From Daphnia pulex (taxonomy: Eukaryota > Arthropoda > Branchiopoda > Diplostraca > Daphniidae): 64,000 nucleotides of DNA. Each line of letters begins with the position of its first letter. The first letter of the stretch is position 1. Shown piece after piece: positions 25,110 to 37,038 of this stretch. The DNA lies in contig NC_060017.1 in the NCBI RefSeq assembly GCF_021134715.1, positions 7,068,001-7,132,000 of the forward strand. Reading direction: 5' to 3'. Position numbers and translations under genes: made by a program. The notes beneath the pieces are model-generated. The model was given only the letters and a program-made list of their open reading frames with translations, searched no databases and was not told the origin of the DNA.

Positions 25110-26570
25110 TTAAACTTGGGCGATAGATTGGTTCTTAATAATAATCTGCCGCTCTTCTTCGATCGATCGGGCCAGTGCCGTTACGTTGCCGGCACCAAAA
25201 CCCCTCGCTCCTTTTCTCTGCACCACTTCCATGAAAAATGTTTCTTCGTTGAACAGTGGGAGCGTGAAGATTTGCAAAAGAAACCTGTTTGATAATTAAA
25301 ACGTATTAGAAAACATGGATCGGTACACACACAAGAAAAGCTCACCTGTTGTCCTGCACTTCATCGCGGATATCCGCCTCGGAGTCGATGAGAATTCCTA
25401 ACCGCTGAAATTCTTCGATGTCGAAACCAGCCTCTTGGATTTCTTTCCTTTTAAATTCCTAAACAAAAACAGATTTTTCATTTGAGGTTAAAACGAGCCA
25501 CGAAATTTGCATTCCAGTCACATTTACGTACATTGCGGTAATAAGCTGCAGGCGGTGTTCGAAATGGAACCTGTTTGCGGATCATGGCACTCACGCAGCT
25601 GGTGATATCAAGGGAGCTGAGACCGATGTGTTGAAGACCTGGTCCTCCGTGACCGCCAAGGAAGGCGCCAATGTGCGAATTCTCTGTTTTGCCGTGAATC
25701 GCCACGTCATTAAAGAAATACTACGTTCGCTCGTATTATTAGACTTAACAAGTTATTTTCCTACTGACAATTTAGGAAGCTAACATTAGATGATCGAGAT
25801 TTACCTATTCCTGGGAGAGATTCTGCGATAACAATTTTCAACGATGTTTCATCCATGCCATCGGGATTTGAATTACAAACGCCAGATTCAGCACAGGGCC
25901 AATAGTCCATCACTCGTAGTCTCATACCAACTCCGTCTTTGATTACTAAGCCTTCTTTCAGATTTTCAGTTGGATTGGCTCTGAACTTTTGCATGCCCAA
26001 GCAGTCTTGATACCACTGAATGATACCCGGCGATTCACCAGGATAGCACACATAAGTCAAATGATCAACATGTGTGAATGGTTCTTCACCCTGAATTTTG
26101 CTATCTTCTTCAGATTCATAATTAAATGTGGGGAGGAATGATCCCTTGTACTGAGATTTGTCCAAAAGTGTGTGGATTATGTTGCCACAACAGGAACCAA
26201 CAATTGAGTACCTCACTTTTCCTTTTTTATCTTCCACTTCTGTGACAGGATGAAATAGTTGTCCTCCAAATTTCTGCATCCTGTCGGTGACACCTTCCAA
26301 ATTTTTCACTTCCAAGGCAACATTGAACACTGTGTCAACCTCATGAACAGGTGTTTGGAAATAAGAAAATGGCACGAACTGCTTGCTGCTAAGTTTTTTC
26401 CTTTCCGTTACGACAAATGTAGATTTCTGACTTCCAACTACCCACTGGCTGCTCAGCAATGTATCTCTCCGTGCTCTCAGCGAAAAGCCAAGTTTGTCAG
26501 TAAAGTAGGAAACGATCTTCCTTCCGTTTGCGACACACAACTCAACATGATGTAAGGCATTTAAATGCAT
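25110..26570 (-). CDS. HPDL: 4-hydroxyphenylpyruvate dioxygenase-like protein
   Basis: Member of the HPD fold (vicinal oxygen chelate, non-haem iron). HPDL in mammals is a mitochondrial 4-hydroxymandelate synthase feeding coenzyme Q headgroup synthesis. It resembles HPDL more than HPD in blocks such as IAESLPGIG, GGHGGPGLQHIGL, TPPAAYYRN and QRLGILID. The presumed iron ligands are visible: His in FTHVDHLTYVC, His in GLQHIGL and Glu in FFMEVVQRKGARGFGAGN. Two main exons plus a short middle one; start ATG at 26570 (MHLNALHHVELCV). The frame is open farther upstream but only from a GTG, so I reject that start. The stop is TAA at 25110-25112 after IAQV. Divergent with KCTD9, start codons about 470 bp apart. 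Confidence 0.9.
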
Positions 26571-27043
26571 TTTGAAATACGACGCAAACACCGAAAAGTA
26601 AACCGCGGTTGAAACTGCTGTTTAGTTATCTTTAATTCTACAAAACAATACGTATATGGTTACGTGATAAACTGACGAAAGTTACCAATCACGGTTGTCG
26701 GCCTATGCAGACGACGGGATTGAATCTGGTCTGAAATTCGTCTGCAAAAAAAACGACAAAATAATATAAATCTTAAAAATAAAATATTACTAAATTTTGT
26801 TTTTCATTTCCTTCGTGAACATTTTCATACAATAAGAAAAATCAAAATAGAGCACATTTTACTGGTATTTTAACTTAGCGTGATTTAATGTAAGTGATAT
26901 AGGGTTACGTCACAACGCTGTTGTGAAACTTGCAAAACTAATTTGCAGGAAAAAATAACATTGTTTTTTCACTTTTTCCTTTCTCTGAAAATTGAATTCT
27001 GAATATTTGTTTATCAAAAGGCCTTATAAAGTTTGACTATTAC
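26571..27043. promoter_or_regulatory. Divergent promoter region HPDL / KCTD9
   Basis: Intergenic stretch between two oppositely oriented start codons. AT-rich; possible HPDL leader splice signals near 26690-26745 on the minus strand. No specific motif claimed. Confidence 0.45.
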
Positions 27044-28958
27044 ATGACACTAAGAGTGACCATATCTAAGAATGGAAATTCTTTATCAGGCAGAAAGGTT
27101 TGAAATTTTTTTTTACATTTATACTTCATTTTTACAATTTACTATTTCTAATCTAATAGGTCATTGCAGTTCCCTCAACATTTACTGAATTCCTCGCAGT
27201 GGCAAGTCTGTCTCTAGGAATAAAAGGAAAGAGGGTTTTTAACCAACATGGTGGAGAAATACATGACATTTTATTTATAAGGTACATTTGTTAAAAGCTT
27301 GTTTATTGCCAACTCACCAGTCCACTTGATGAAAAAGAATAAACCAATATGGATTTCTTCAGTTCATTCACAGAATTAACAGGCAGTCGATTCAGTTGTT
27401 TATGTGTGTCTGTTGGAGACAACAGATGTTTTACTCCTTTTATTAGCTATTTAGTTTTTTTTTCTTGTTTTTTAAATCCTTAATTTGACCTTGGTAGGAT
27501 AGGATTACATGTTTTCTGCCTATAGATTATTAGTTCTGGAAAAAAAAACCTCCATAGGCTATTACTGTCTATAGTGCTATAACTATAAGTAGCAGGGAAA
27601 TATTTCCAGGTAGTCTAATGATACTGTTTTGTGTTTTGTATTTCCAGGGACAATGAACTGCTGTACATATCTGAAGGTGGAGATTTTTGTTCAGAAAAAG
27701 AATGGGTGGCCCTGAATGTTGGTGGAAAACTTTTCACTACAACACGGATGACCTTAACAGCTAAAGAGCCATTCAGTATGCTCTCACGGATGTTTTCTTC
27801 CGATTCCGGACAATTCAACCTTAGCCCGAGCTCAGTTGATGCCAGTGGCGCATATTTGATTGACCGTAGTCCGACATACTTTGAGCCAATTCTTAATTAT
27901 TTGAGGCATGGCAAATTAATACTTGACTCTGGAGTTAACGTGCAAGGGGTTCTAGAAGAAGCTCAATTTTTTGGAATCGAGTCATTGGTACCTCAACTTG
28001 AATCTCTCGCCGATGACGAAAAGTCGAAGAAAAAGCAACAACCATTGACAAGGGCAGAAGTTATCAAAGCTTTGGTTCGTACTTCACCAACCACCGAACT
28101 TCGCTTTCAGGGCGTAAATTTGGCCGAAGCGGACCTCTCTAAACTTGATTTAAGGAGCATAAATTTTAAAGTATGCGAGTCATGGCGACGTAAATATTCT
28201 TGAACCCACTAACGTATTATGTTATAGTATGCGTGCATGCGTGGCTGTAATCTGTCCGGAGCAAATTTGAGTTGGTGTAATTTGGAGCGTTGCGATCTAT
28301 CTGGCTCAAAAATGGATGGGGCACAACTTCTTGGAGTGAAAATGCTGTGTGCTACATTGGAAGGTAGAACACTTCATCGAACATTTTTTAAATAATAGCT
28401 GATTTTATTTTTAAAAACTAAAACACAAAACTTTTTGTTTTTTAGGCGCTTCCTTACGTGGCTGCAATTTTGAAGACCCTGCTGGTAGTCGAGCCAATAT
28501 GGAAGGTGATTCAGCACTTATTTTCAATTCAAAGAAATTTTTTAATCCAAATGTTTTTGAATGTGCTCTAGGAGTCAACATGAAGGGAGCTGTTCTCGAA
28601 GAGAGTAATATGGCTGGGGTAAACCTTCGTGTGGGAACCTTGAAGTACGCAAATCTTCAAAACTGCACTTTGAGGTAAATATTATAAATTTGGTGTTTTC
28701 TTCGTCCTTAATAATGTACAGATGTAAATTGTTTAACAGGGGAGCTGTTTTGGCTGGAGCAGATTTGGAGGTATTAGTTGTATTAAATACATCTATACTT
28801 TCCGGTTATTGGTTTTTAAACTTTAAAAATTTACTCTGTAGGGTTGCGACCTGTCTGGAAGTGATTTACAAGAGGCCAATCTTCGTGGAGCAAATTTAAA
28901 AGATACAACATTGGAATTAATGTTGAATCCCCTCCACATGTCTCAGGCTATTCGTTGA
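27044..28958 (+). CDS. KCTD9: BTB/POZ domain-containing protein KCTD9
   Basis: Substrate adaptor of Cullin-3 ubiquitin ligase type with a BTB (T1) domain and pentapeptide repeats. Eight exons (27044-27097, 27160-27281, 27648-28170, 28228-28363, 28446-28505, 28572-28674, 28740-28770, 28842-28958) join in phase into 381 residues, close to the human length. The first exon gives MTLRVTISKNGNS, the start of the N-terminal KHA-like domain, continued by VIAVPSTFTEFLAVASLSLGIKG. Then comes the BTB domain (WVALNVGGKLFTTTR, DRSPTYFEPILNYLRHG). The C-terminal half has the A(D/N)LxX pentapeptide repeats such as LSGANLSWCNLERCDLSGS and LQEANLRGANL. It ends in LNPLHMSQAIR, nearly identical to the vertebrate C-terminus. 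Confidence 0.94.
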
Positions 28959-29401
28959 TTATAATTTTTTTCGCCGGTCTACTCCCTCCTCGTTTTGATA
29001 CGAAATATGAAGCTTTACATTAAATTTTTTTATTTTAAAATCCATAAATGAATTGTATTAGTGGACAGTTTTAACTATGTATTATTTTGTTCCTATTTAT
29101 TGATTTTAATGATTTAGATTTAGGAAGAGGTGCGGGTTTTCAATTTAAAGAAAAATACAATATGTGGAACAGTAAACTGCGCGGATATTATTGTTTATGT
29201 CTACTTGTCTCGAGTCACTGGTCCTAGATGGGTCGAAGTGTCATGGCGTCGTGTGTTAATTGTCTTTCATCTTAGAAAGCCAACGCCCAGAACCATCAAC
29301 GTTTCCTACAATGTTGGTTGGATTTCACAACGAATTATTTTCCGTGTTATTTTGTTGAAATATTTGTGTTCTGGGAGTGATATTATCTTCAGAATGCAAA
29401 A
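28959..29401 (+). promoter_or_regulatory. KCTD9 3' end and upstream region / leader of the adhesion GPCR
   Basis: Only about 440 bp separate the KCTD9 stop from the receptor start, so the KCTD9 3' UTR and the receptor promoter and leader share this space. An ATG at 29394, eight bases before the receptor ATG and in another frame, opens a 22-codon upstream ORF overlapping the start and ending at 29462. Confidence 0.5.
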
Positions 29402-32400
29402 ATGCGGGAAAACTCTTCAGTTGATGGCAAGAAGAAGCTCGTCAATAGCGGTGTCCCACTAATACTAACTTTAGTTGTATTATTGTGTGTTTTGGAATCT
29501 TCAATAGCAAAAGGGAAAACAGAATTTCCCAAGACAAATGCTGATCTACAAGCCACATCACTTTGTCCATCTGCATGCACATGTTCCGAACAAAAATTAA
29601 AGCTATCGCAAGGTAGTGTGGAGCAAGAGCTTAACCCAAGTAATCATAAAGAAACCACAGAAAATCTCAATGTATATAGCAAGATAAAGCCTGAAATACT
29701 CAAGAGTGGAATTAAAGTACAGTGCCAGAATCCTGCCTTTATAGTGTCTGTGAAGAAGTTAAACCTGCAATCGCTACTGGTGGAAAATATTGTACAATAT
29801 GATCTTTCTGGAAACAGCCTTACAAGGTTATCGGGTGAAGACTTTGTGAACGGCAACTACTTAATGCTTCAGAAACTTATACTTAAGAACAATCAAATAG
29901 AAGAAATTGCAGCTGATACATTTTCAACGTTGAAGAATCTCAAATATTTAGACCTGAGCAATAATTTTTTGACAAATTTTTCCAGTGCAATAATTGAAAA
30001 TGTTATGAGCTTAGACAGAGTGAAACTAAATGGAAATCCCCTCAAGTGTGACTGTCATCTGAGTGCTCTTCTCACCTACGCGTCGTCACGTAACATCAGA
30101 CTTCAAGGAACATGTTTGGAGCCGCCTCGACTAAAAGATCGTTCATTAACCAGATTAGTCGTGGAAGAACTAGCATGCCCCCCGGAAGATCCAGTTGGTG
30201 TCGAGATCAGACCCAACACTAACCAACTTGTTTTTGAAGGTGATCCATTAAAGTTGAGTTGCAAATTCAAAGCGGGACGAGCTGTTGCACCGAATTGGCT
30301 TCATCGAAATGCGAATAACCAAACTGCTACCGTGTCGCCTGGTGGAGCTGTAGAATTAACAACTAGCAGCCGTGGAACAGATCAGGGAACGGAGACCGAA
30401 AGCCAATTACTCATCCGTCATCTACTTCCCCGGCATGGTGGTATGTGGGCTTGTTCATGGGGTGGTAGGACTGCATCTGTTGAAGTTACAGTCCTGTCCC
30501 TTACAACACCTACTTGTTCCAGCCATGTCACTGCATCCAACAAAGGTCGTTACAGCTGGCCACGCACCATGGCAAACCTCAAGATTACTCTACCGTGCCA
30601 AGCCAATCCGAATCTACAGGCCTTCCGGCTGTGTGGAGCACTAGGGCACTGGGAGGAACCAGATCTTAATTCCTGCTTTTATCTCAGTGAGGTTACCAAA
30701 GTATTAGAACAGTTTGCCAAGACCAATTTGACATTCAGCAAAACTTCTGCATTGGAGAGTGCTCGTAGATTAAAATCCTACCTCACAGATGTGATTAGCT
30801 TGACAGATCCGCACGAAGCCATTTTCGTTACACAAACGTTGCACAATTACCTTGAAGCCAGTGGAAAACATCCCGAACTACTACCCCTTATTATGGATAT
30901 CTACTCAATCCTAATAACACAAGATCCACAATTGTTGGCTGATTCGCGTCACGGACTTGTCGGGCTACTCCAGCAAGCACCTCTCAAGACTCAAGAATTT
31001 GAATATCGATCTTCCAGTCTGGTGATTGAAAAGTGTGGAATTATCGGGAAATCTCTGAGTGCAGGAACTTGTACGTGGAGACGAACGTCAGAGACAGGCA
31101 GCAGTAAATCAGATTCTAAAACTAAAGCACGAAGTCCTTATCAAGCAAGTTGTGGACAGAACTCGAACGGAACCGGAACAATTGAAGCTTCAGTAAGGGT
31201 TCCTTTGATTTCAGAAGGAGCATTTTCGGAGCAGAGTGTCGTACTTTCCTTAGTACTCAGCACGAACGCCTTTGTCAGCGCTAAATCGAAACCACTTGCA
31301 ACGCCTGTATTAGGGGTTACTTCTGGCCCTGTCAGCAATTTAATCAATCGCACAACACCCTTCGTTATGACGATACGTCTTAGTAGGGCAATTGGCACGT
31401 CGGACCGTCTAGTCGGAGCTAGATGGAATCATTACACAGATCAATGGAGCCCAGAGCAATGCCAAACTTTGAAGTCATCAGGACTAATGTCGGAAGGAGA
31501 CTCAGTAACCTTTCAGTGCTGCTGTGGCTTCGGTTTTTTCGCCGCGTTTACCACCCAGGACGAAGAGGATGAACAAAATCTAGTGGAACAGGTGACAACA
31601 AAGAGTGGCAGTGGCAGTATTCCTGGTAGCGCATACTTTCCTGGACAACTACATCTTCTACCATCACCGGTCTACGTGGGCAGTGTCATTGGACTACTGT
31701 GCCACCTGACAGCCTGTCTCTGCTATCTGATTCACCGACGGCGACTGAAGATGACCCAACCCACTCGACACGCTTTAATTAACACCTGGATATCAGTCGC
31801 ATTGCTGATGGTTGCCTTTACATTAGGTGTCCGTCCAGTCCTTGGCAAACTTCCTTGTCAGATTGCTGGTCTCTTACTTCACTATTTGACACTGAGTTCA
31901 CTGCTCTGGATGGTAGTGAACGCATCGAGTTTGTACAAGCACATAACAAAATCATCGCGCACTGATCCTGAAACAGACTCGTCTCTTATGGAGGAAGCAA
32001 TGGCTGTAGGTCACGATTCACCACCCAAACCAGCTTTACGGTTTTATTTAATCGGATGGGGTATCCCACTTATTGTCGTGGTATGTATTGGAATCTTAAG
32101 AAATTCTACTAAAGGTTTTGTAAATTGTAAATCTTCCATTTGTTTCCAGGGAATTGCTGGAGCTATCCATTTGGAGCAATACTATGGGCCAAAGATTTGT
32201 TTCTTGGCTTGGACTCCTAGTTTGGGTGCAGTTGGACTTCCTTCGGCAATTTTAATTTTGCTGATCTTAACATTTCACCTATTAACCTGGTGCTTCTTAA
32301 GACACACCTCTCGTCTGGCTGCCATTCATCAGAAACAATTAACAACGCTCGCTGCAGTCGAAGAGCCTGGTGCAATGGCAGCAGCTGCTGCGGCCTCTTC

Positions 32401-34364
32401 TGATGGAAATAAAGACGTGGGCATGTGTGGGCGAATGCAAAAAGACAAAAAGACTTGTGGACTTCAAGGAGGCTATGTTCCATTAGCAGTCGACGGAGAC
32501 GTTACCAGCTGTCCATCTAATGTAACCAATCAGGTGACAGAGACGAGCGATCTAGCCTCTCTGTCTAGTGATCATGAGCGAATCGCACTTTTGATTCAAC
32601 GCGGTGAAGCCGAAGGAGCCATGTCAGCCAACGAAAGCGTAGTTCTTCATTCCGGCCGAAGTGAGAGCGAGCGTCCTCTACTAATTGTTACCTCCTCAGC
32701 TGCTTCTAGTAGTGACGACCGATTGGAGGATGGTGCCAAAACGGACGTTGACGATCAAGGGCACAGTAATCCGCTGATGGCCTCGTTCACTGATGACGGT
32801 GACAGTAAGAAGCGGGAATGTGCATCCAGCATATCACCCTCTATCATGGAACCCGGGATACAAAATGCTGTAAGAAAATAATATCTTTCTTAAAAGAATC
32901 GTAACTTAAACTCATTCTGATTTATTTTCTTAATGATTTCAGATATTTCATTTACCTGTACAAGCTGTTATACCTCCCACGCCGACTGAAGATGCCGATG
33001 AAAAGAGCACGTTGAGCCAATTGCGCGGCCAGTTTGTTTTCCTTATTCTTTTTTGTCTTACGTGGCTCTCGGGATTGTGTGTTGTGGTTCGTCCGTTCCG
33101 CAGCGTTCTTCCCCACTACGACGAGCTTGTCTCTAGCCTTTGCTATGCCATTTTCTGTGCAGCTACAGGATTGCATGCTGTACTTTTTCACCTTCTTACT
33201 AGGAAGGATGTCTGCGCTTCCTGTTTTGATCCGCACACTAAGGAGCATTTAGAATCTATTACAGTAGCCCTCCCAGCTCCATCCACTCATTCTCATACAG
33301 ATTTGTCCTCCCACCATAATCATCATCAGCAGCAACATCATCATCATCGTCATCAGCAGCAGCAACATCAACATCAGCAACATCACCATTCCCAAATTGG
33401 TCAAACACCGGTGTCCTACGCAACTCTTTCACGCCATGCCGAAGTTTCAGATGAGGTAGACCGTGGTATGGAAAGAACAACGGCTGGGCAAGTTCACGTT
33501 ATCGATCCTGCAATCGCGGATGCTATGAATGTGACCCTTATGGATCCGTCTATGGTGGTCAATTCTTTCTACGATCCTCGTCAGAGTAAAACAGCTCGCC
33601 GTTTCTTCCAGAAACAGAAATTACTGCAACAAATGCAAAACAATCAACTCCATCGACATCATCCTCATCACCACCATCGACACTCTCGCCACTCGTCCGG
33701 TCATTCAATTAACAACGCCCATTCCTATCGATCACACTCATCACATTCACCTATTACAGAAGAAGCTTTACTCAACGCTAGCACTTCAACGAAAGCTAAA
33801 GTCAGCAACGTCAATATTCATGTCGAGATGGGAGCTTATGATTGGCATGAACTCCAGTCTCGGTTATCGGACAATTCATGGGGTAAAAGTGGTAAGCAGA
33901 TGTTGCCGCAACGAAAATCTGAAAATGGAAATTCAAGAACAGAAGTTGCTTTCCCTGATGAGTCAGGTATTAACGCAAGAGAAGAACAATTAGAATCTCA
34001 GCCTGCAACAAACGTCCGCTCGAATGCAAAGACCGATAAAGGCAAGAGAAAACGACACGTAATTTATCATCAGCGAATTCCCAAGAAATCCAAATTAGAG
34101 GACCAACAGGTTGGGATGGCGGAAATGGGAACGCAAGTAGAAGACGACGTGATTAGAGAAGCCCAAGAAGCCAGCGCTAGAAGAACTCCTTCTGTTGAGA
34201 AACCCGTTTATGTGTTTGTCGACAAAGAGTATCGCGAGCGAGCCATTTCTCATCTTGGCTCTCATGACGAAGCTATGAAGACTTTGCCTACAGGAAAGAC
34301 AAAGAAAGTTTTGGACGAATCTATGGACGAAGGCGCCTATCAGAAAAGAGAAACAAGCGTCTGA
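29402..34364 (+). CDS. ADGRA: Adhesion G protein-coupled receptor, group A (GPR123/124/125-like)
   Basis: Three coding exons (29402-32080, 32150-32869, 32943-34364) give about 1606 residues. Order of parts: signal peptide (LILTLVVLLCVLESSIA); LRR N-cap with Cys (LCPSACTC); leucine-rich repeats (LKNLKYLDLSNNFLTNF); LRR C-cap (NPLKCDCHLSALLTYA); an Ig domain (LKLSCKFKAG ... GMWACSWGG); a hormone-receptor-like and GAIN region; seven membrane spans from about 31670; and a long cytoplasmic tail. LRR plus Ig plus this 7TM set is the ADGRA architecture; vertebrate members act in Wnt/planar polarity signalling. The C-terminus RETSV is a class I PDZ ligand, as in vertebrate ADGRA2/3. Odd points: a roughly 220-residue third intracellular loop, His-rich runs in the tail, and a GPS region lacking the usual cleavage triplet. 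Start ATG 29402 sits directly before the signal peptide. Confidence 0.9.
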
Positions 34365-34556
34365 TTTTTTATTTTATTTTTTAAGAATGTTCGATTGTTA
34401 CTCCGTTTTGGTTCTACGCTGTATATAACCAACAGTATTGCCCTTTTCAACGCTTTACCTCTCCTCTTTTTTGCCCATCGAACTTTTATATTTAAATAAA
34501 GCCGACAGAATCTCTCTCATGTTTCATGTATTATTCATTAGGTACAATTTGAATCG

Positions 34557-36601
34557 TCATTTCTTCCCCGATGGTTTGTATTCTTCATCGTCATCTTCAT
34601 CTTCGCCAGAAGAATCCTCTTCATCACCAGAATCTTCCAGGTTATTATCATCCAATTGCAAATCCTCTTCCTCGCTATCTTGAGTATCTTCATCCTCTTC
34701 ACCTCCCACAGCATCTTCCTGCACCTTGCTTTTCTTTTTTCTTTTCTTCTCAGGATTTAATTCTAAAGAGAAAGGTAAAAATTATTACTTCACAACTAAC
34801 TAATAGCCTTTGTTTAATTCTTACGTGCAAAACTGTCACTGATGTAGTTGTTCAAAATCCTGCGAGTTTCATCTTCAACATGAGACGGGTACCAACCGTA
34901 ACGTTCATCGCAAGTTTTAGACACCACTGAAGAAGAAAGGAGTTCTTTGATTTCCGGGACAAAGATATCAAGATACTAAAGTTTTGTGCGACAAAAAATA
35001 GTTTTAATTCCGAAAAAGAACAAAATAATTTTGAGAATAACCGAACCTGATAAAACATTTGCCTGCACTGTGGAATCATGCCAGGTCGATAGACGTACGA
35101 GTTTTCCCCTTTCTTCTCTACTGCATTACTAGAAGTGGAGGAGGTATCAGCAGTTTGTCGAATGGACGATGTTTTGGTTCGCATTGTGCTAGCATATTTA
35201 TGTGGTTGGTTGTATTTGGAATAACTTCGTTTAGGGATCACTTTGTTTCTATAGTTTTGGCTGATGCGGAAATCGAGTATTTGATAAATCCTGTTATTTA
35301 AAAAAAAAAAAGTATTAATCACTAGTTAGAGGAAACTCTATAGATCTAATTTCATACCTAGCTTCAGGATCTTTACGTGGATCATACCCTATACGCACCC
35401 ATGCGTTTCTCCAAGGACCAGTGGTGAAGTAGTAAGCGACGGATGCCAAAATAAAACGAAGGGAGTTTTTATCGACGCCTGCCACATGGTATGTAAGAGC
35501 AGCTTTAGTCCATACGGGTCTTTCTTCAAACATCTTTTTAAAATCAATTTCTATTAGTGACGTTCAGTCCTACTGATTTTTAGTGCAAAAAGATATGTAC
35601 CCTTTTTATTAAGGCCAGGTCATCTGGCATAATGAAACGGACGGTGAGGTTACAAAGTGCCATATCGCGAGGCTTTGTTGGTGCGGGCCCTCCACTGTAA
35701 TCGAGAAAGATTGTTTGCATAGCCCGCTTTTTTCTAAGTCGACCAATTACGTTGCCATCATACTGCATTCCTAAGGCATTCACAGTATCTTTCCTGAAGT
35801 GGTAATCCTAATAGTACATCAAAGATATAAATTATGCTAAACTTACAGTATGTTATACAGAGAAATATCACTTCATATCAAAGAATTATACTTACAACTG
35901 GCAAGTCCATCCGAGAGAATACTGGAGGAGACATGAACACTGGGGCAGCTTCTTGCAACCATTCCAGACTTTCTAACTTTTGAGGAGCAACCAGCTCAAG
36001 AATTGACATAAACTTATCAGCAAGTTCTTTTCCATCAGTATTGGCTTTGGCTACCATTGGAAGGTATTGAAAGTCACACAAACCTAATAATCAATTGACA
36101 TAGCCAAGCAATATTTTTAGATGTTATTAATTAGTCCTAAAGAAAAGAAATTTTTACCTAAAAATTTGTACGTTTTTCTAATGACACCTTCAAGTTCAGT
36201 GTGGTATGTTATTTCTTCTTTCTGAGTTAATCTGTTTTTCCTTGTTTTTTTTACAATTTTAAATAGCAAGTTAGACATCTGGATCTGTTCTCCATGAGTT
36301 GGCTTACAAAATGGGTCATCTGGTCTAAATCGCAATTCAATTCTGAAAACATAATAAATGTATTGCCAAATATTAATTTTCAGAAATTTAAACAAAAATC
36401 ATGTATAAGTTTAATATACTTTCTATTTTCTTTAGAATGGACAGCTGACATCATTCCAAGTCCACCCATGGTTCTGAACGCTTCATCGTCATTAATAACC
36501 CGGCCAGGATATTCAATTGAAACTATTGTGCGATTGAGTTGAGAAACATCTAACTCAGAAGGGTGTTGGGGGCTTGTTTTTTCCCGAGATCCCTCTAACA
36601 T
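34557..36601 (-). CDS. GTF3C5: General transcription factor 3C polypeptide 5 (TFIIIC subunit)
   Basis: Subunit of TFIIIC, which recognises the internal A-box of tRNA genes for RNA polymerase III. Start ATG at 36601 (MLEGSREKTS; the frame is open one codon further from a TTG, which I reject). Exons give IVSIEYPGRVINDDEAFRTMGG, LRFRPDDPFCKP, LCDFQYLPMV and SMPPVF-like segments. These are followed by DYSGGPAPTKPRD and, in the most conserved block, KNSLRFILASVAYYFTTGPWRNAWVRIGYDPRKDPEAR; this is read as overlapping pieces and is typical of the Tau95/GTF3C5 dimerisation and DNA-binding region. The last exon encodes a Lys stretch followed by a strongly acidic tail (GEEDEDTQDSEEEDLQ) and ends in PSGKK. 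Acidic C-termini are usual in this subunit. Convergent with the adhesion GPCR, about 190 bp apart. Confidence 0.92.
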
Positions 36602-37038
36602 TTTCAATCAATATTAGCAGGTAATAAAACCTTATCCACACTATGTTCAGTAAGTTTTCTTTTTACTATAATATCAACGATTCAACGTGGGTTTTTGAAT
36701 TTTGGTCGTCTATCTGTATTTCGTCTTGGTTCGTCTGTTATGTTATTGTTCAGGCCATCAGGTGTTGCCGTGTTGCGCTTGAGCCGCAAACCCACAAAGA
36801 ATCAAAGATATTATTATTATATTACATTAGGTTACAGTATACTATTATTATTTCTTTAAATAATTTATTACATTTCTTGAAATACATCGTTCTAATAAAG
36901 AAGATAAATTTTATAATTGATTTGTAAAATCTTTTTTGTCTAGTGCAATCAGCAGACGACAATCTCCCTGTGTAACAAATTGAAATTTGAAGAGCTCGCC
37001 GGTTAATTAGTCATACTGAATATTTGTTGTTGGTTGTC
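36602..37038. promoter_or_regulatory. Divergent promoter region GTF3C5 / RCC1L
   Basis: About 440 bp between opposed start codons. No TATA-type element at a convincing distance; AT-rich centre around 36800-36930. Confidence 0.5.

Noticed and set aside
26571-26591. Upstream extension of HPDL (MFASYFK)
   Set aside because: The extension begins at GTG; the ATG at 26570 fits the family start.
33259-33480. Minus-strand ORF rich in Asp and Ala
   Set aside because: It is the antisense image of the His/Gln-codon tract of the adhesion GPCR tail.
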